A stretch of DNA of 64,000 bases, from assembly GCA_947458455.1 (NCBI GenBank), contig CANGYJ010000008.1:62001-126000 (forward strand), read 5' to 3'. Positions within the stretch are counted from its first letter, which is position 1; each line of letters begins with the position of its first letter. The DNA is from Verrucomicrobiaceae bacterium. GTDB lineage: Bacteria; Verrucomicrobiota; Verrucomicrobiia; Verrucomicrobiales; Verrucomicrobiaceae. Positions 45,388-53,813 of this stretch are shown piece by piece. The position numbers were made by a program, and so were the translations under genes. Under the pieces are notes generated by a model. It searched no databases. It was not told the DNA's origin and saw nothing but the letters and a program-made list of their open reading frames with translations.

Positions 45388-46386
45388 ATGCCTGCCGCCA
45401 TTTCCATGTCACGACTTCTGCTCATCGCCGCGATGAGCGTGGGATCGGCATTGGGTCAGGGAAGCTCTTCGAAGAAGTCCGCGAGTTCCAAATCCGGTTC
45501 GTCGAAGCCGGTGATGGTGGCCGCTGTAACTGCTAAAGTGGCAGCCGGAGGCGTCTCGACTTCCTCCGCCGCGAAAAGCACTTCCGCACCGAAGCCGAGC
45601 CCCAAGACCGCCACGCCCCCTTCCCTGCCTCGCATTCAGATCCCGCAGGCCCCGATGCCGCAGATGGGCTATGCCCGCTACCCGTGGAAGCTGGACATCG
45701 TAGCCACCGTCTTCTGGGTGGGCGAGCAGCCGACCGAAAATAATCCCACGCCAAACCACATGAGTTCCTGGGATACGGAGTGGATGAAAAACTTCGGCGG
45801 CTACGACGATCCCGACCGCTCGAACCGCACAGATAATTTCACGCCCATCGGCTTCACGCCGAAGCAAAACCCTTTCTACATCGCCCTGCCCTACAACGAT
45901 GTGATCAATCACAACACCACGAAGTCTTCCGCCAAGATCAAGATTCCGTGGTTTAAGCAAAAATTCTCGCGTGACGGTAGATCCATCCTCAAAGGCACTT
46001 GGCTGGCCATCCGCTTCGGTAACCGCATCTGCTATGCTCAATGGGAGGACTGCGGCCCCTTCGAGACAGATGATGTGGACTATGTTTTCGGCAGTTCCCG
46101 CCCGCGAAACACGAGCAACAATGGAGCTGGCATCGATGTGAGTCCTGCGGTGCGTGATTACCTGGGCATGCCGAGCATGAGCCGCTGTGACTGGCGCTTT
46201 GTGGATGTGAGTGAGGTGCCCGCTGGCCCCTGGCGGAACTGGGGCACGAACAATCCTTTCGTTCAACGCCAGCAGGTGGATCAGGCCCGCAGCAAGAGCG
46301 AGATCGCCAACCGCCTCGAAGAACTCCGCAAGATGCGTGACGATTACTTCAAGCAGAACGGCAATAATCAGGTGAGGAACCGCTAG
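45388..46386 (+). CDS. Secreted protein with double-psi-barrel-like C-terminus
   Basis: This 332-residue protein may start at 45388 or at the ATG at 45406. It has a signal peptide and a Ser/Lys/Ala-rich linker to about residue 90. The globular part contains YPWKLDIVATVFWVGEQP, a catalytic-looking CYAQWEDCGPFETDD and GAGIDVSPAVRDYLGM, a pattern like the double-psi beta-barrel of RlpA/3D-type peptidoglycan proteins. Function is otherwise unknown. The stop codon lies in the terminal repeat of the element at 46383. The 190 bases upstream contain no recognised gene. Confidence 0.7.
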   Translation: MPAAISMSRLLLIAAMSVGSALGQGSSSKKSASSKSGSSKPVMVAAVTAKVAAGGVSTSSAAKSTSAPKPSPKTATPPSLPRIQIPQAPMPQMGYARYPWKLDIVATVFWVGEQPTENNPTPNHMSSWDTEWMKNFGGYDDPDRSNRTDNFTPIGFTPKQNPFYIALPYNDVINHNTTKSSAKIKIPWFKQKFSRDGRSILKGTWLAIRFGNRICYAQWEDCGPFETDDVDYVFGSSRPRNTSNNGAGIDVSPAVRDYLGMPSMSRCDWRFVDVSEVPAGPWRNWGTNNPFVQRQQVDQARSKSEIANRLEELRKMRDDYFKQNGNNQVRNR

Positions 46387-46542
46387 TCCGCATTTCTCAC
46401 ACCTACCACGCTGCATCTGCCAAAGTTTGCCGCAGAGGGGCAGAGGAGCTGAGAACGCAGAGATGAAAACAGAAGGAAAACTCTGCGTCCTCTGCCTCTT
46501 TGCCCCTCTGCGGCCAAAACGAGTGTGAGAAATGCGGGCTAG
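46383..46542. mobile_element. 160-bp MITE-like element with 20-bp terminal inverted repeats
   Basis: The terminal repeats CTAGTCCGCATTTCTCACAC (46383-46402) and GTGTGAGAAATGCGGGCTAG (46523-46542) match at 19 of 20 positions. Inner arms (46427-46462 and 46481-46518) are also complementary, so the whole element folds on itself. It contains no gene. It lies between a gene's stop codon and the convergent coiled-coil gene. A solo end is at 30748. Confidence 0.75.
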
Positions 46543-46549
46543 GGCGGCC

Positions 46550-47095
46550 TCAGCGGCTCTTGGCGAACTTGTTGTACTTCTCGACAAGTTCGTTGAACTC
46601 TTTGGTGCGGGTGTTGAGCTTTTCGATGGCCGTGTTTCGCTCAGCAGCGAGCTGTTTGAGGAGCTCGTTCTGCTTCGTGATGGTGGCGTTTTGGGCGGTG
46701 ACGGAGGCGTTGTGATCCTTCAGGGCCTCGGTGCCTTTGCCGACGGCGTTTTCCATGGCAGCAAGCTTCGCCTCGGTCTGCACGAGTTCGTTGAGGAAGA
46801 AGGCGAGGGTGTAGCCACGGGCGACGGAATCGGCCCCGATCTCGGTGAGTTCTTGCGTGGCGGTGAGCAGCTTGGCCTCGACCTCGGCGCGGAGAATAGT
46901 GAGGCGCTCGATTTCCTTTTCGTATTCGGCGGCTTTGCGCTCAGCCTCGACGCGGGCGGTGTTTTCGGCTTCGAGACGCTTGGCGAGTTCGGCAATGTTG
47001 GCGCGGTAGCGGTCCTCGCGCACCCATTGCACGACGCAGACGACGCAGAGGCCGAGCGTGACGAGCACGAGGAGGGTGGAGAGGAGGCGCTTCAT
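46550..47095 (-). CDS. Membrane-anchored coiled-coil protein
   Basis: This 181-residue protein has an N-terminal membrane anchor (LLSTLLVLVTLGLCVVCVVQ) followed by long heptad-rich coiled coil (residues ~30-180, e.g. KRLEAENTARVEAERKAAE). Its start overlaps the exbD stop by 4 bp (TGA/ATG), so it belongs to the tonB-exbB-exbD unit. It may be a periplasmic spacer or scaffold for the transport complex; no family was recognised. Confidence 0.7.
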   Translation of the reverse strand: MKRLLSTLLVLVTLGLCVVCVVQWVREDRYRANIAELAKRLEAENTARVEAERKAAEYEKEIERLTILRAEVEAKLLTATQELTEIGADSVARGYTLAFFLNELVQTEAKLAAMENAVGKGTEALKDHNASVTAQNATITKQNELLKQLAAERNTAIEKLNTRTKEFNELVEKYNKFAKSR

Positions 47096-47526
47096 GGCTG
47101 CGCAGGCGCGGGAGTGCCGCCGGTGGGTTTCACATTGAAGGCGACCTTGGTGAAGCCGACGCGTTTGACGAGGTCGAGCGCCTTCACGAGGTCGGCGAAG
47201 CGGGTATTCACATCGCCGCTGATGTACACGGGTGTGGCGGGGTCCTGGCCGAAGCGCTTGGCGAGCTCGGTTTCGAGCGCAGGCAGGGTGATGGCAGCTT
47301 TATTGTAAAAAACATCGCCCTGGGCGTTCACGGCGAGGTTGATCATATCGGGCTTGAAGTCGCTCTGCGCGGCGGAGGCGACGGGGAGGTTCACCTTGAT
47401 CGTCTGCTGCTTCGACATGGTGAGGCTCACCATCATGAAGGAGGCGAGCAGGAAGAACATGACATCGATCAGCGGGATGATCTCCAACCGGGTCTTTTTC
47501 TCTGGAAGAGGGGAGTGGAGCTTCAC
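47092..47526 (-). CDS. exbD: ExbD/TolR biopolymer transport protein
   Basis: This 144-residue protein has the ExbD pattern LEIIPLIDVMFFLLASFMMV: a single membrane helix with the conserved functional Asp. A periplasmic domain follows (VYISGDVNTRFADLVKALDL). The start is a GTG at 47526. With ExbB it forms the proton-driven motor that energises TonB. A 115-bp repeat separates it from exbB. Confidence 0.92.
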   Translation of the reverse strand: MKLHSPLPEKKTRLEIIPLIDVMFFLLASFMMVSLTMSKQQTIKVNLPVASAAQSDFKPDMINLAVNAQGDVFYNKAAITLPALETELAKRFGQDPATPVYISGDVNTRFADLVKALDLVKRVGFTKVAFNVKPTGGTPAPAQP

Positions 47527-47528
47527 TG

Positions 47529-47643
47529 GAATGACGAATGACGAATTTCCGAATGACGAAGGAATGACGAGGTTCGAAGGACGAAGTGAGACATTTGGAG
47601 TTTGGGCATTATTTCGTCATTCGGATTTACACATTAGTCATTT
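47529..47643. repeat. Inverted repeat (AATGACGAA family) between exbB and exbD
   Basis: The left arm (47529-47560) contains AATGACGAATTTCCGAATGA. The right arm (47611-47643) contains TTTCGTCATTCGGATTTACA and ATTAGTCATTT. The arms are imperfect complements with about 50 bases between them. It occupies the whole gap inside the exb operon and may form a processing or attenuation hairpin. Confidence 0.65.
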
Positions 47644-47653
47644 CAGCTCCGCT

Positions 47654-48292
47654 TCACGCTTTGACTCCGACTTTGTCAAAACCATGCTGCGCGGCCAAAA
47701 TCAGCACGTTGTTCGCGGCGGCTTCGAGGTCGAATTTGAGCGCGGCGAGGCGGCTGTGGAAGTAGTTCATGGGAACGAGCGTGCCAATGGCGATGCCGAG
47801 ACCGGCGGCGGTGGCGATGAGGGCCTCACCGATGCCGCCGGTGACTTTTTCGACGGCGAGCTCGCTGCCGCCGATGCTGGTGAAGCTGCCCATGATGCCG
47901 GTGACGGTGCCGAGAAGGCCGAGCAAAGGGGCGAGCGTGACGATGGTATCCATCGCGCCGAGGAAACGGCCTGCGCCACGCAGTTCCTGGCCGGCGGCGA
48001 CTTCGAGAGCACCCTGCATGCTGGATTTCCGATGGTGGAGGCCGTGGTGGATCATGCGCACGACGGGATCGCTCGCGTTTTGGGATTCAGCGATGGCTTT
48101 GGCGAGATCACCGGCTTCGAGAGACTCATAAACGCGGTCGAGCTGCTTCGCGTCACTCTTGGAGGCGAGGCGCAGCCACCAGAAGATGCGCTCGACGAGC
48201 ACACAAAGCGCAAACGCGGAGACGACCAGGATCGGGTACATGATCGGGCCGCCTTTGTGGATGAATTCGATGACGATGTTGGCAAGAGGCAT
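47654..48292 (-). CDS. exbB: ExbB/TolQ proton channel protein
   Basis: This 212-residue MotA/TolQ/ExbB-family protein has three membrane helices, with the cytoplasmic segment LAKAIAESQNASDPVVRM between the first two, and the conserved LLGLLGTVTGIMGSF and IGEALIATAAGLGIAIGTLVPM. It supplies proton-motive energy to TonB. It sits between tonB (30-base gap) and exbD. Confidence 0.93.
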   Translation of the reverse strand: MPLANIVIEFIHKGGPIMYPILVVSAFALCVLVERIFWWLRLASKSDAKQLDRVYESLEAGDLAKAIAESQNASDPVVRMIHHGLHHRKSSMQGALEVAAGQELRGAGRFLGAMDTIVTLAPLLGLLGTVTGIMGSFTSIGGSELAVEKVTGGIGEALIATAAGLGIAIGTLVPMNYFHSRLAALKFDLEAAANNVLILAAQHGFDKVGVKA

Positions 48293-48322
48293 GGAGCGAG
48301 GGGCGTGGGGCTTGGAGTGCGA

Positions 48323-49144
48323 TCAGCGAAGTCGGAAGGAAAGAGGGAGGGTGTAGCGCTTGCCGGTGCCGGTGGCAGGGAAGCGCCAGTTTCGGCGCAC
48401 CCAGTTGGCGGCGTAGCTATCGAGCGCGGAGAAGCCGGTGCTACTGATGACAGTGGCCCCTTCGACGGCACCGGAAGGCCCGACGCTGAGACTGAGGCGC
48501 ACGGTGCCCTGCATGTTCTGCGATTTGGCAAAGCTCGGGTAGGGCGGCGCAGGCGTCACGGTGCGACCGCCGCTTTTGGCAGTGCCGGTGCCACCGGGAG
48601 TGCCTCCTGGCGTGCCGGGTGTGGTGGATGGACGTAAGGGCGTGCGAGAGGCAGTGGTGGATTTCCGCGGTGTCGGTGTAGGAGCGGGCTTGGGACGGGT
48701 GATGGGATCGACGGGCTCGAGGGCGTCTTCGATCTTGGGAGCAGTCGGAATGGCGAAAATGTCCTCCTGCGTCATGGCCTCGGCCACTTCGGGGAGGTCG
48801 AGATCGGGCGGAGGAGCTTCCTCAGGCATTTCGATTTCGAGGATTTCTGGCGTCTCAGGCGGGGCGTCCTCGGCAGGGGCAGGTTCCTCGGTGTTTTCGG
48901 CCTGAAGCTCGGCCATCGTGGTCTCGATCAGCGGGAGGTCATCGGCCTGAGTGACATCGGCGAGGGTCTTAAGGCGGATCAGAGGTATTTCGGTGGCAAA
49001 GACGCCCGCGATGCCCACGGCGAGGAAGCCGCTCCCCACAGCCAAAAGCCACGAAAGCCCCACCGGCACATCCTCCAACCTGCCAAAACGCCAAGCCAGC
49101 CGCGTGATCGCGGAGGCATGCTGGGGGGAGGTTTCGGCATTCAT
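48323..49144 (-). CDS. tonB: TonB family energy transducer
   Basis: The product is 273 residues from the ATG at 49144. It has an N-terminal anchor (VGLSWLLAVGSGFLAVGIAG) and a long acidic/Pro-rich periplasmic stretch (residues ~90-185, with PPETPEILEIEMPEEAPPPD and PTPTPRK). The C-terminal TonB domain is recognisable by YPSFAKSQNMQGTVRLSLSV, SSTGFSALDSYAANWVRRNW and KRYTLPLSFRLR. It links the ExbBD motor to outer-membrane receptors. The divergent receptor gene at 49343 is the probable partner. Confidence 0.93.
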   Translation of the reverse strand: MNAETSPQHASAITRLAWRFGRLEDVPVGLSWLLAVGSGFLAVGIAGVFATEIPLIRLKTLADVTQADDLPLIETTMAELQAENTEEPAPAEDAPPETPEILEIEMPEEAPPPDLDLPEVAEAMTQEDIFAIPTAPKIEDALEPVDPITRPKPAPTPTPRKSTTASRTPLRPSTTPGTPGGTPGGTGTAKSGGRTVTPAPPYPSFAKSQNMQGTVRLSLSVGPSGAVEGATVISSTGFSALDSYAANWVRRNWRFPATGTGKRYTLPLSFRLR

Positions 49145-49245
49145 GGCGGGGAGCAGGAGACGAGGTGAAACGGCGTTTCCCACAGAAAATCAAGGCATTG
49201 GACGGGAACGATGGGTAAAACGCAAAAGAGTAGCGTCAAACAGCA

Positions 49246-49258
49246 ATTGAGACTCAAT
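49246..49258. promoter_or_regulatory. 13-bp palindrome in the tonB/receptor divergent promoter region
   Basis: ATTGAGACTCAAT is a perfect 6-1-6 dyad midway between tonB and the TonB-dependent receptor. It resembles half of a Fur-type iron box (TTGAGAnT) but is not a full classical box. Control by a Fur-family regulator is plausible because the flanking genes are TonB functions. Confidence 0.4.
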
Positions 49259-49342
49259 CGCAAATAGTGCTTGCGGGATTTTCATTGGCGAGCATGATCG
49301 CGCCACTGTTGCGACAGAATCTCAATTCCAAAACACTTCGCC

Positions 49343-51505
49343 ATGTTCCCTCGAATTTCCCTCACCGGCCCTGCCATCGCCCTCGGTGCCCTTTTGGCCC
49401 TCGCCATCAGTTCTCACGCTCAATCCCCCACGCTTCGTCCCGAATTGGCCGTCGAGGAACTCGACATGGTGACCGTCTTTGGCGAGTCCGAGAGCGATTC
49501 GATCACGCAGAATTCCTTCCCGCAGGCCGTCGAGGGCACCAAAATCTACGCCGGCAAGCGGGCGACGGTGATCGACCTCGATGCCCTGCCCAAGGTCCAG
49601 GCTAATAACTACCGCCAGGCTCTCGCCTCGACGCCCGGCCTGCTTTTCTCGGAGGAAACGACCCCGCTGGTGAGCATCGGCTACCGTGGCCTCGGCGAGC
49701 CGCATCGTTTCCAGTTCATGCAGGTGCTGAAGGATGGCATTCCGATCCATGCGGACCCGTTTGGCTACCCGGAGGCCTACTACACGCCGCCGCTTGATGT
49801 GGTGGACCGCATGGAGTTCATCCGCGGCGGCGGCGGCCTGATGTATGGCCCACAGCCCGGCGGCGTGTTCAATTACGTCACCTACATGCCACGACGTGAC
49901 AAGGCCTTCGGCTTCCGCTCGCAGAACATCTACGGGACCGACAATCTCTTCTCCAGCTACACCGCCGTGGACGGCACCTACCGGGACTGGGGCTACTACG
50001 GCTACTACAACCACCGCAGCAGCGAAGGCTTCCGCAATTGGAACAGCGATTACCGCCTCGATGGCGGCAATGTGAAGCTCGTCCACACCATCAGCGATGA
50101 TACCCGCCTCATCTTCAGCGTGGATTTGTATGAAGAAGAGCACGGCGAACCCGGCGGTCTCACGGCGGCCGCTTTTGCCTCCACACCGGAGATGACCACG
50201 AAGCTGCATGACCGCTTCCGCCTCAAGCGCTACGCCGCCAGCGCCGAGCTGCAGCATAAGATCCAGGAAGACACCGAGCTCAGCGTGAGAGCCTGGGGCG
50301 GCTACTACCAGCGCTGGAGCAAGAGGCAAAACTTGGCACCAGGTCAGGCGGCCTTTGGGGCCGTCCCTGGTGCGGCCACCAACAACATCGAGAACCAGCA
50401 GTTCTACACCTTCGGCGTCGAGCCACGCATCCGCCACGACTGGGAAGCCTGGGGAAACAAACACACGCTCTCCGCTGGCATGCACTTTTACTACTGCCAG
50501 TCCCCCCGCGTGGACCAGCGGGGCTTCCTCGCCGATGCGGAAAACGGGAATGTCTTCCTCGATTCGGATCGCGAGACTCTCTACGGCTCCATGTTCGCCG
50601 AGAATAAATTCACCTTCGGCAAATTTAGCATCACCCCCGGCTTCCGCCTGGAGATGATCAAGCAGGATGTGCAGACACGGAACTTCGCCCCCGCCTCCGG
50701 CCTCTTCGTCAACGAGGTGCGAAAGAGCGAGATGGACATCCAGCCGCTCTTCGGCCTCGGCATCGCTTATGATCTCGGCAACGAAAGCTCCATTTACGCC
50801 AATGTTTCCCAAAGCTACCGCGCCGCCGTTTTCCAGGAATCCATCGTCGCACAGCCCGGTGCCATCGCCACCGATGCGGATCCCGGCCTCACCTGGAGCT
50901 ATGAGATCGGCACTCGCGGCCGTCCGGTGAAGTGGCTCACCTACGACACCAGCGTCTTCCTCATCGATATGGACAACCGCTTTGGCACCGTCACCGCCGC
51001 CGGCGTCACCCGCCTCACCAGCGTGGGCCGCAGCATCAACTACGGCTGGGACGGAGCCCTCGACATCGACCTCATCGGCCTCGCCGACCGTCTCACAGGT
51101 CGCGGAGAGGTGCAGCGCTCCAGCTCACTGAATTTTTACGTCAACGCCTCCATCCTCGAAGCCGAGCTTTACGGCGGCTCCAATGATGGCGGCAGTCCGC
51201 AATACGCCCCGGACTACATGATCCGCACCGGCCTCATCTACAAACATGGCGACCGCGTGAAGGTGGGCTTCCTCGGCACGCTCGTGGCCGATCACAATGC
51301 GCAGGACAACAGCAACCCGACCTTCGACATCCCCTCCTACATGACCTGGGATCTCACCGCCGAAGTGAAGGTGCATGAAAACTTCAGCGTCATGGCCGGC
51401 CTCAACAATGTCTTCGACGAAAGCTACTACGCCCGCGTCCGCCCCGATGGCATCGACCCCGCCTACGGCCGCAACTTCTACCTCGGCGGTGAGGTGAGGT
51501 TTTAA
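49343..51505 (+). CDS. TonB-dependent outer-membrane receptor (FecA/siderophore-like)
   Basis: This 720-residue protein has a signal peptide (ALGALLALAISSHAQ). Residues ~40-180 form a plug domain (VTVFGESESDSI, YRQALASTPGLLFSE, VSIGYRGLGEPHRFQFMQVL, RMEFIRGGGGLMYGPQPGGV). About 22 outer-membrane beta strands follow, ending in the expected aromatic residue (GGEVRF). The plug most resembles iron-citrate/siderophore receptors. It is divergent from tonB-exbB-exbD, so the locus probably makes a dedicated iron or vitamin uptake system. The substrate is unproven. Confidence 0.93.
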   Translation: MFPRISLTGPAIALGALLALAISSHAQSPTLRPELAVEELDMVTVFGESESDSITQNSFPQAVEGTKIYAGKRATVIDLDALPKVQANNYRQALASTPGLLFSEETTPLVSIGYRGLGEPHRFQFMQVLKDGIPIHADPFGYPEAYYTPPLDVVDRMEFIRGGGGLMYGPQPGGVFNYVTYMPRRDKAFGFRSQNIYGTDNLFSSYTAVDGTYRDWGYYGYYNHRSSEGFRNWNSDYRLDGGNVKLVHTISDDTRLIFSVDLYEEEHGEPGGLTAAAFASTPEMTTKLHDRFRLKRYAASAELQHKIQEDTELSVRAWGGYYQRWSKRQNLAPGQAAFGAVPGAATNNIENQQFYTFGVEPRIRHDWEAWGNKHTLSAGMHFYYCQSPRVDQRGFLADAENGNVFLDSDRETLYGSMFAENKFTFGKFSITPGFRLEMIKQDVQTRNFAPASGLFVNEVRKSEMDIQPLFGLGIAYDLGNESSIYANVSQSYRAAVFQESIVAQPGAIATDADPGLTWSYEIGTRGRPVKWLTYDTSVFLIDMDNRFGTVTAAGVTRLTSVGRSINYGWDGALDIDLIGLADRLTGRGEVQRSSSLNFYVNASILEAELYGGSNDGGSPQYAPDYMIRTGLIYKHGDRVKVGFLGTLVADHNAQDNSNPTFDIPSYMTWDLTAEVKVHENFSVMAGLNNVFDESYYARVRPDGIDPAYGRNFYLGGEVRF

Positions 51506-51625
51506 AATCCGTGCTCCGCACGTCAAGAACGCGTCAAGGGGTCAAGGCGCTTGCCTTGGCACCTTTACTGTTTTTGACCGCACTCGTGCGGCAGCTTCGC
51601 CTCGACTCTTTCCAAATCCACTTCG

Positions 51626-52099
51626 TCAGGCATCGGTTCGTCTTTTTGTATATGGCCAAACCGTTGCGATCAGAGTGAGAAGCATCGCGACAAAGAAGAC
51701 CACGGGCGTCCAACGATAGCCACTAACGCCGGGGCTCAATACCGCATCACTTGTCTTGTTGGGATTGTAGTAAGCCTTTAGTCTTGTTCCTACCTTATAG
51801 GCTTCCGCTAAGGTCGAGGCTTCATCCTGTCTAACAGAGTAGCCTTCCCCCAAACGCCCAAAGCTATCATAAGAAGAACCGATCTTCTTCTCACCGTTCA
51901 CTGCGTATTGATAGCGCACATCAACGAGGTATCGCGTGAACGACCGTGTTTTACCATATTCACGAATTTCGACCCCAATAACTTCTGCATCTGTCTCCAC
52001 CCAAAGCCCGGTTTTGAGGCAGTGCAGCAGAGTCGGAGCGAGTGCAGCGCTCGTGAGAAATAGGATCAAAGAGAAGACAAATCTTGCGGCGCTACTCAT
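51626..52099 (-). CDS. DUF3592-type membrane protein
   Basis: This 157-residue protein has a membrane helix at each end (residues ~5-25 and ~130-150) and the intervening DUF3592 pattern (WVETDAEVIGVEIREYGK, YLVDVRYQYAVNGEKKIGSS, VGTRLKAYYNPNKTSDAVLSPG). Function is unknown. It is a single gene flanked by repeat-rich spacers. The 120 bases between the receptor and this gene contain only GC-rich partial repeats. Confidence 0.78.
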   Translation of the reverse strand: MSSAARFVFSLILFLTSAALAPTLLHCLKTGLWVETDAEVIGVEIREYGKTRSFTRYLVDVRYQYAVNGEKKIGSSYDSFGRLGEGYSVRQDEASTLAEAYKVGTRLKAYYNPNKTSDAVLSPGVSGYRWTPVVFFVAMLLTLIATVWPYTKRRTDA

Positions 52100-52210
52100 T
52101 TGTTGGGGGCCTTTTTCATCTTTTCAAAGTTCAAGTCCATTACTTCCTAGCGAGGGCTACAAAGTCGAAGCGAAGCCATGAATCATAGGGAAGCGTGGGA
52201 CCAGCAGCAG

Positions 52211-52270
52211 GCTGAAAAATTGGCACCGCAAAAATCAAAGATCATTTTTCTGCCCCCATCTGCTGTCAGC
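52211..52270. repeat. Degenerate palindromic repeat with TGCCCCC core
   Basis: The right arm (52244-52270) contains ATTTTTCTGCCCCCATCTGC and ends in TGTCAGC, almost identical to the right arm at 25693. The left arm (52211-52235, GCTGAAAAATTGGCACCGCA) is decayed. It lies in the 200-base gap upstream of the DUF3592 gene and downstream of the protease gene on the other side; no gene is seen in the gap. Confidence 0.65.
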
Positions 52271-52299
52271 CGGATCGAAACCTTCACGAGGCCTCCACC

Positions 52300-53754
52300 T
52301 CACTCCTGCGGCACCTTCACCTCGGCCTTTTCCAAAGGTTTCGCGGCAGGGGCCAACGGGCGAGCCACGAAGGCATCGAAGACCAAAACGCCTTTCAGGG
52401 CATCCACGGAGCGTTCGAGCTGCTTGTCGCCGAGATTGGCGAGTTCGAGGGCGGCGGCTTCGCCGGTGCCATGGGAGGCACGCCACTTCGAAATGCGTGT
52501 TTCCTCCTCGGTGGTGAGCGCGGCGATGATGTTAGGCTCCACGCCGTTCTCGTGAATCGTGCGATGGCTGGGGGTGTAATACTTCGCGGTCGTCAGGCGC
52601 ATCGCCGCTCCGTTCTTCATCGGCAGGATGGTCTGCACGCTGCCTTTGCCAAAGCTCGTCGTGCCCACCACGATGGCTCGTTTCAGGTCTTGGAGAGCAC
52701 CGGCGGTGAGCTCACTGGCACTGGCGCTGCTGTGGTTGAGGAGCACGGCCATGGGATACTTGCGCGGCTCCTTGCCTCCACGAGGTGGCGTGCGGTAGGG
52801 CGGCGGATTTTGCGAGGCCACGCGGCCCTCGGTGGTCACGACGACAGTGCCTTCCGGCAAAAACTCGCCACAAATCTGCACCGCGCTGTCCACGAGGCCG
52901 CCGGGGTTGTTTCGCAGATCGAGCACCAAGGCCTGCAAACCCTGCTTTTCGAGTTCATCGAGTGCTTTGGCGAGTTCCCGAGCCGTGGGTGAATTGAACT
53001 GCGAGACGCGCACATACCCGATGCGGTATTCGCCGGCCATTTTCTCCGAAAGCAGCATTGGATCATGCACCGAGCTCTCCGCCAGCGTCTCGTGCTTCAC
53101 CTTGAAATCGAGGAACTGCTTCGTGCCGGGACGGCGCACCGTCAGCCGCACTTCATCGCCCGCCTTGCCCTTCAAGAGCTGCATGGCCTCCGCCACGCCC
53201 ACGGAATCGGTGAGCACCTCGTTGATGCGCACGAGCTGGTCGCCCGCCAGCACGCCTTCGCGGGCGGCGGGGCCGTCATCACGCACGGTGATGATGGTGA
53301 GCAAATTTTGCCGCAGGGCGATGGTGATGCCGATGCCTTCCGAGGTATCGCTCTGCTCGCGACGCATGTCCTCGAAGAGCGATTTGCCCATGTATTCGCA
53401 ATGCGGATCGAGACGGCTGAGCATGCCTTCGAGAGCGCCTTCCACCAGCTCCTCGTAGGTCACCTTGGATTCATCGACATAGTTTTGCCGCACCATCTCC
53501 ATGGCCCGCGTGAGCATCTCCATCTGCACATAAGCATCCTCCGGGGGTGGCTTCACCGCAGGTGCGGCGGGTGCCGGAGTAGGCGCAGGAGTCGGCTTCG
53601 GGGCGCTTTTTGGCACCGCAGGCTTTGGCGTGGGCTTCGGAGCCGGTTTAGTAGCAGGCACCGCCGCCGGAGCGGGCGTGACAGGCCCTGCGGGAGCCGC
53701 ATGGAGACTCAACCCAGCAGCCAGGATCGGAAAAAGGACAATAGCGCGACGCAT
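52300..53754 (-). CDS. C-terminal processing peptidase (S41 family)
   Basis: The product is 484 residues from the ATG at 53754. It has a signal peptide, a Pro/Ala/Lys-rich linker (residues ~28-75), a PDZ domain (GIGITIALRQNLLTIITVRD, AAREGVLAGDQLVRINEV) and the S41 protease core with its Ser-Lys dyad in NHSSASASELTAG and TSFGKGSVQT. Such CtpA-type proteases trim periplasmic or outer-membrane proteins. It follows the PIG-L gene in the same direction after 59 bases that contain an 8-bp inverted repeat (CTTTCCGC at 53771, GCGGAAAG at 53789). Confidence 0.94.
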   Translation of the reverse strand: MRRAIVLFPILAAGLSLHAAPAGPVTPAPAAVPATKPAPKPTPKPAVPKSAPKPTPAPTPAPAAPAVKPPPEDAYVQMEMLTRAMEMVRQNYVDESKVTYEELVEGALEGMLSRLDPHCEYMGKSLFEDMRREQSDTSEGIGITIALRQNLLTIITVRDDGPAAREGVLAGDQLVRINEVLTDSVGVAEAMQLLKGKAGDEVRLTVRRPGTKQFLDFKVKHETLAESSVHDPMLLSEKMAGEYRIGYVRVSQFNSPTARELAKALDELEKQGLQALVLDLRNNPGGLVDSAVQICGEFLPEGTVVVTTEGRVASQNPPPYRTPPRGGKEPRKYPMAVLLNHSSASASELTAGALQDLKRAIVVGTTSFGKGSVQTILPMKNGAAMRLTTAKYYTPSHRTIHENGVEPNIIAALTTEEETRISKWRASHGTGEAAALELANLGDKQLERSVDALKGVLVFDAFVARPLAPAAKPLEKAEVKVPQE

Positions 53755-53813
53755 GCCGCCATCCTGCATGCTTTCCGCCCTCACGACAGCGGAAAGTCAG
53801 GCACCTTCACCGC

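Noticed and set aside
47339-48637. Plus-strand open frame spanning exbD, exbB and tonB
   Set aside because: It crosses three well-defined minus-strand genes and a repeat, and has no recognisable domain.
53771-53796. Rho-independent terminator after the PIG-L gene
   Set aside because: There is an 8-bp inverted repeat but no T-run following it on the transcribed strand.
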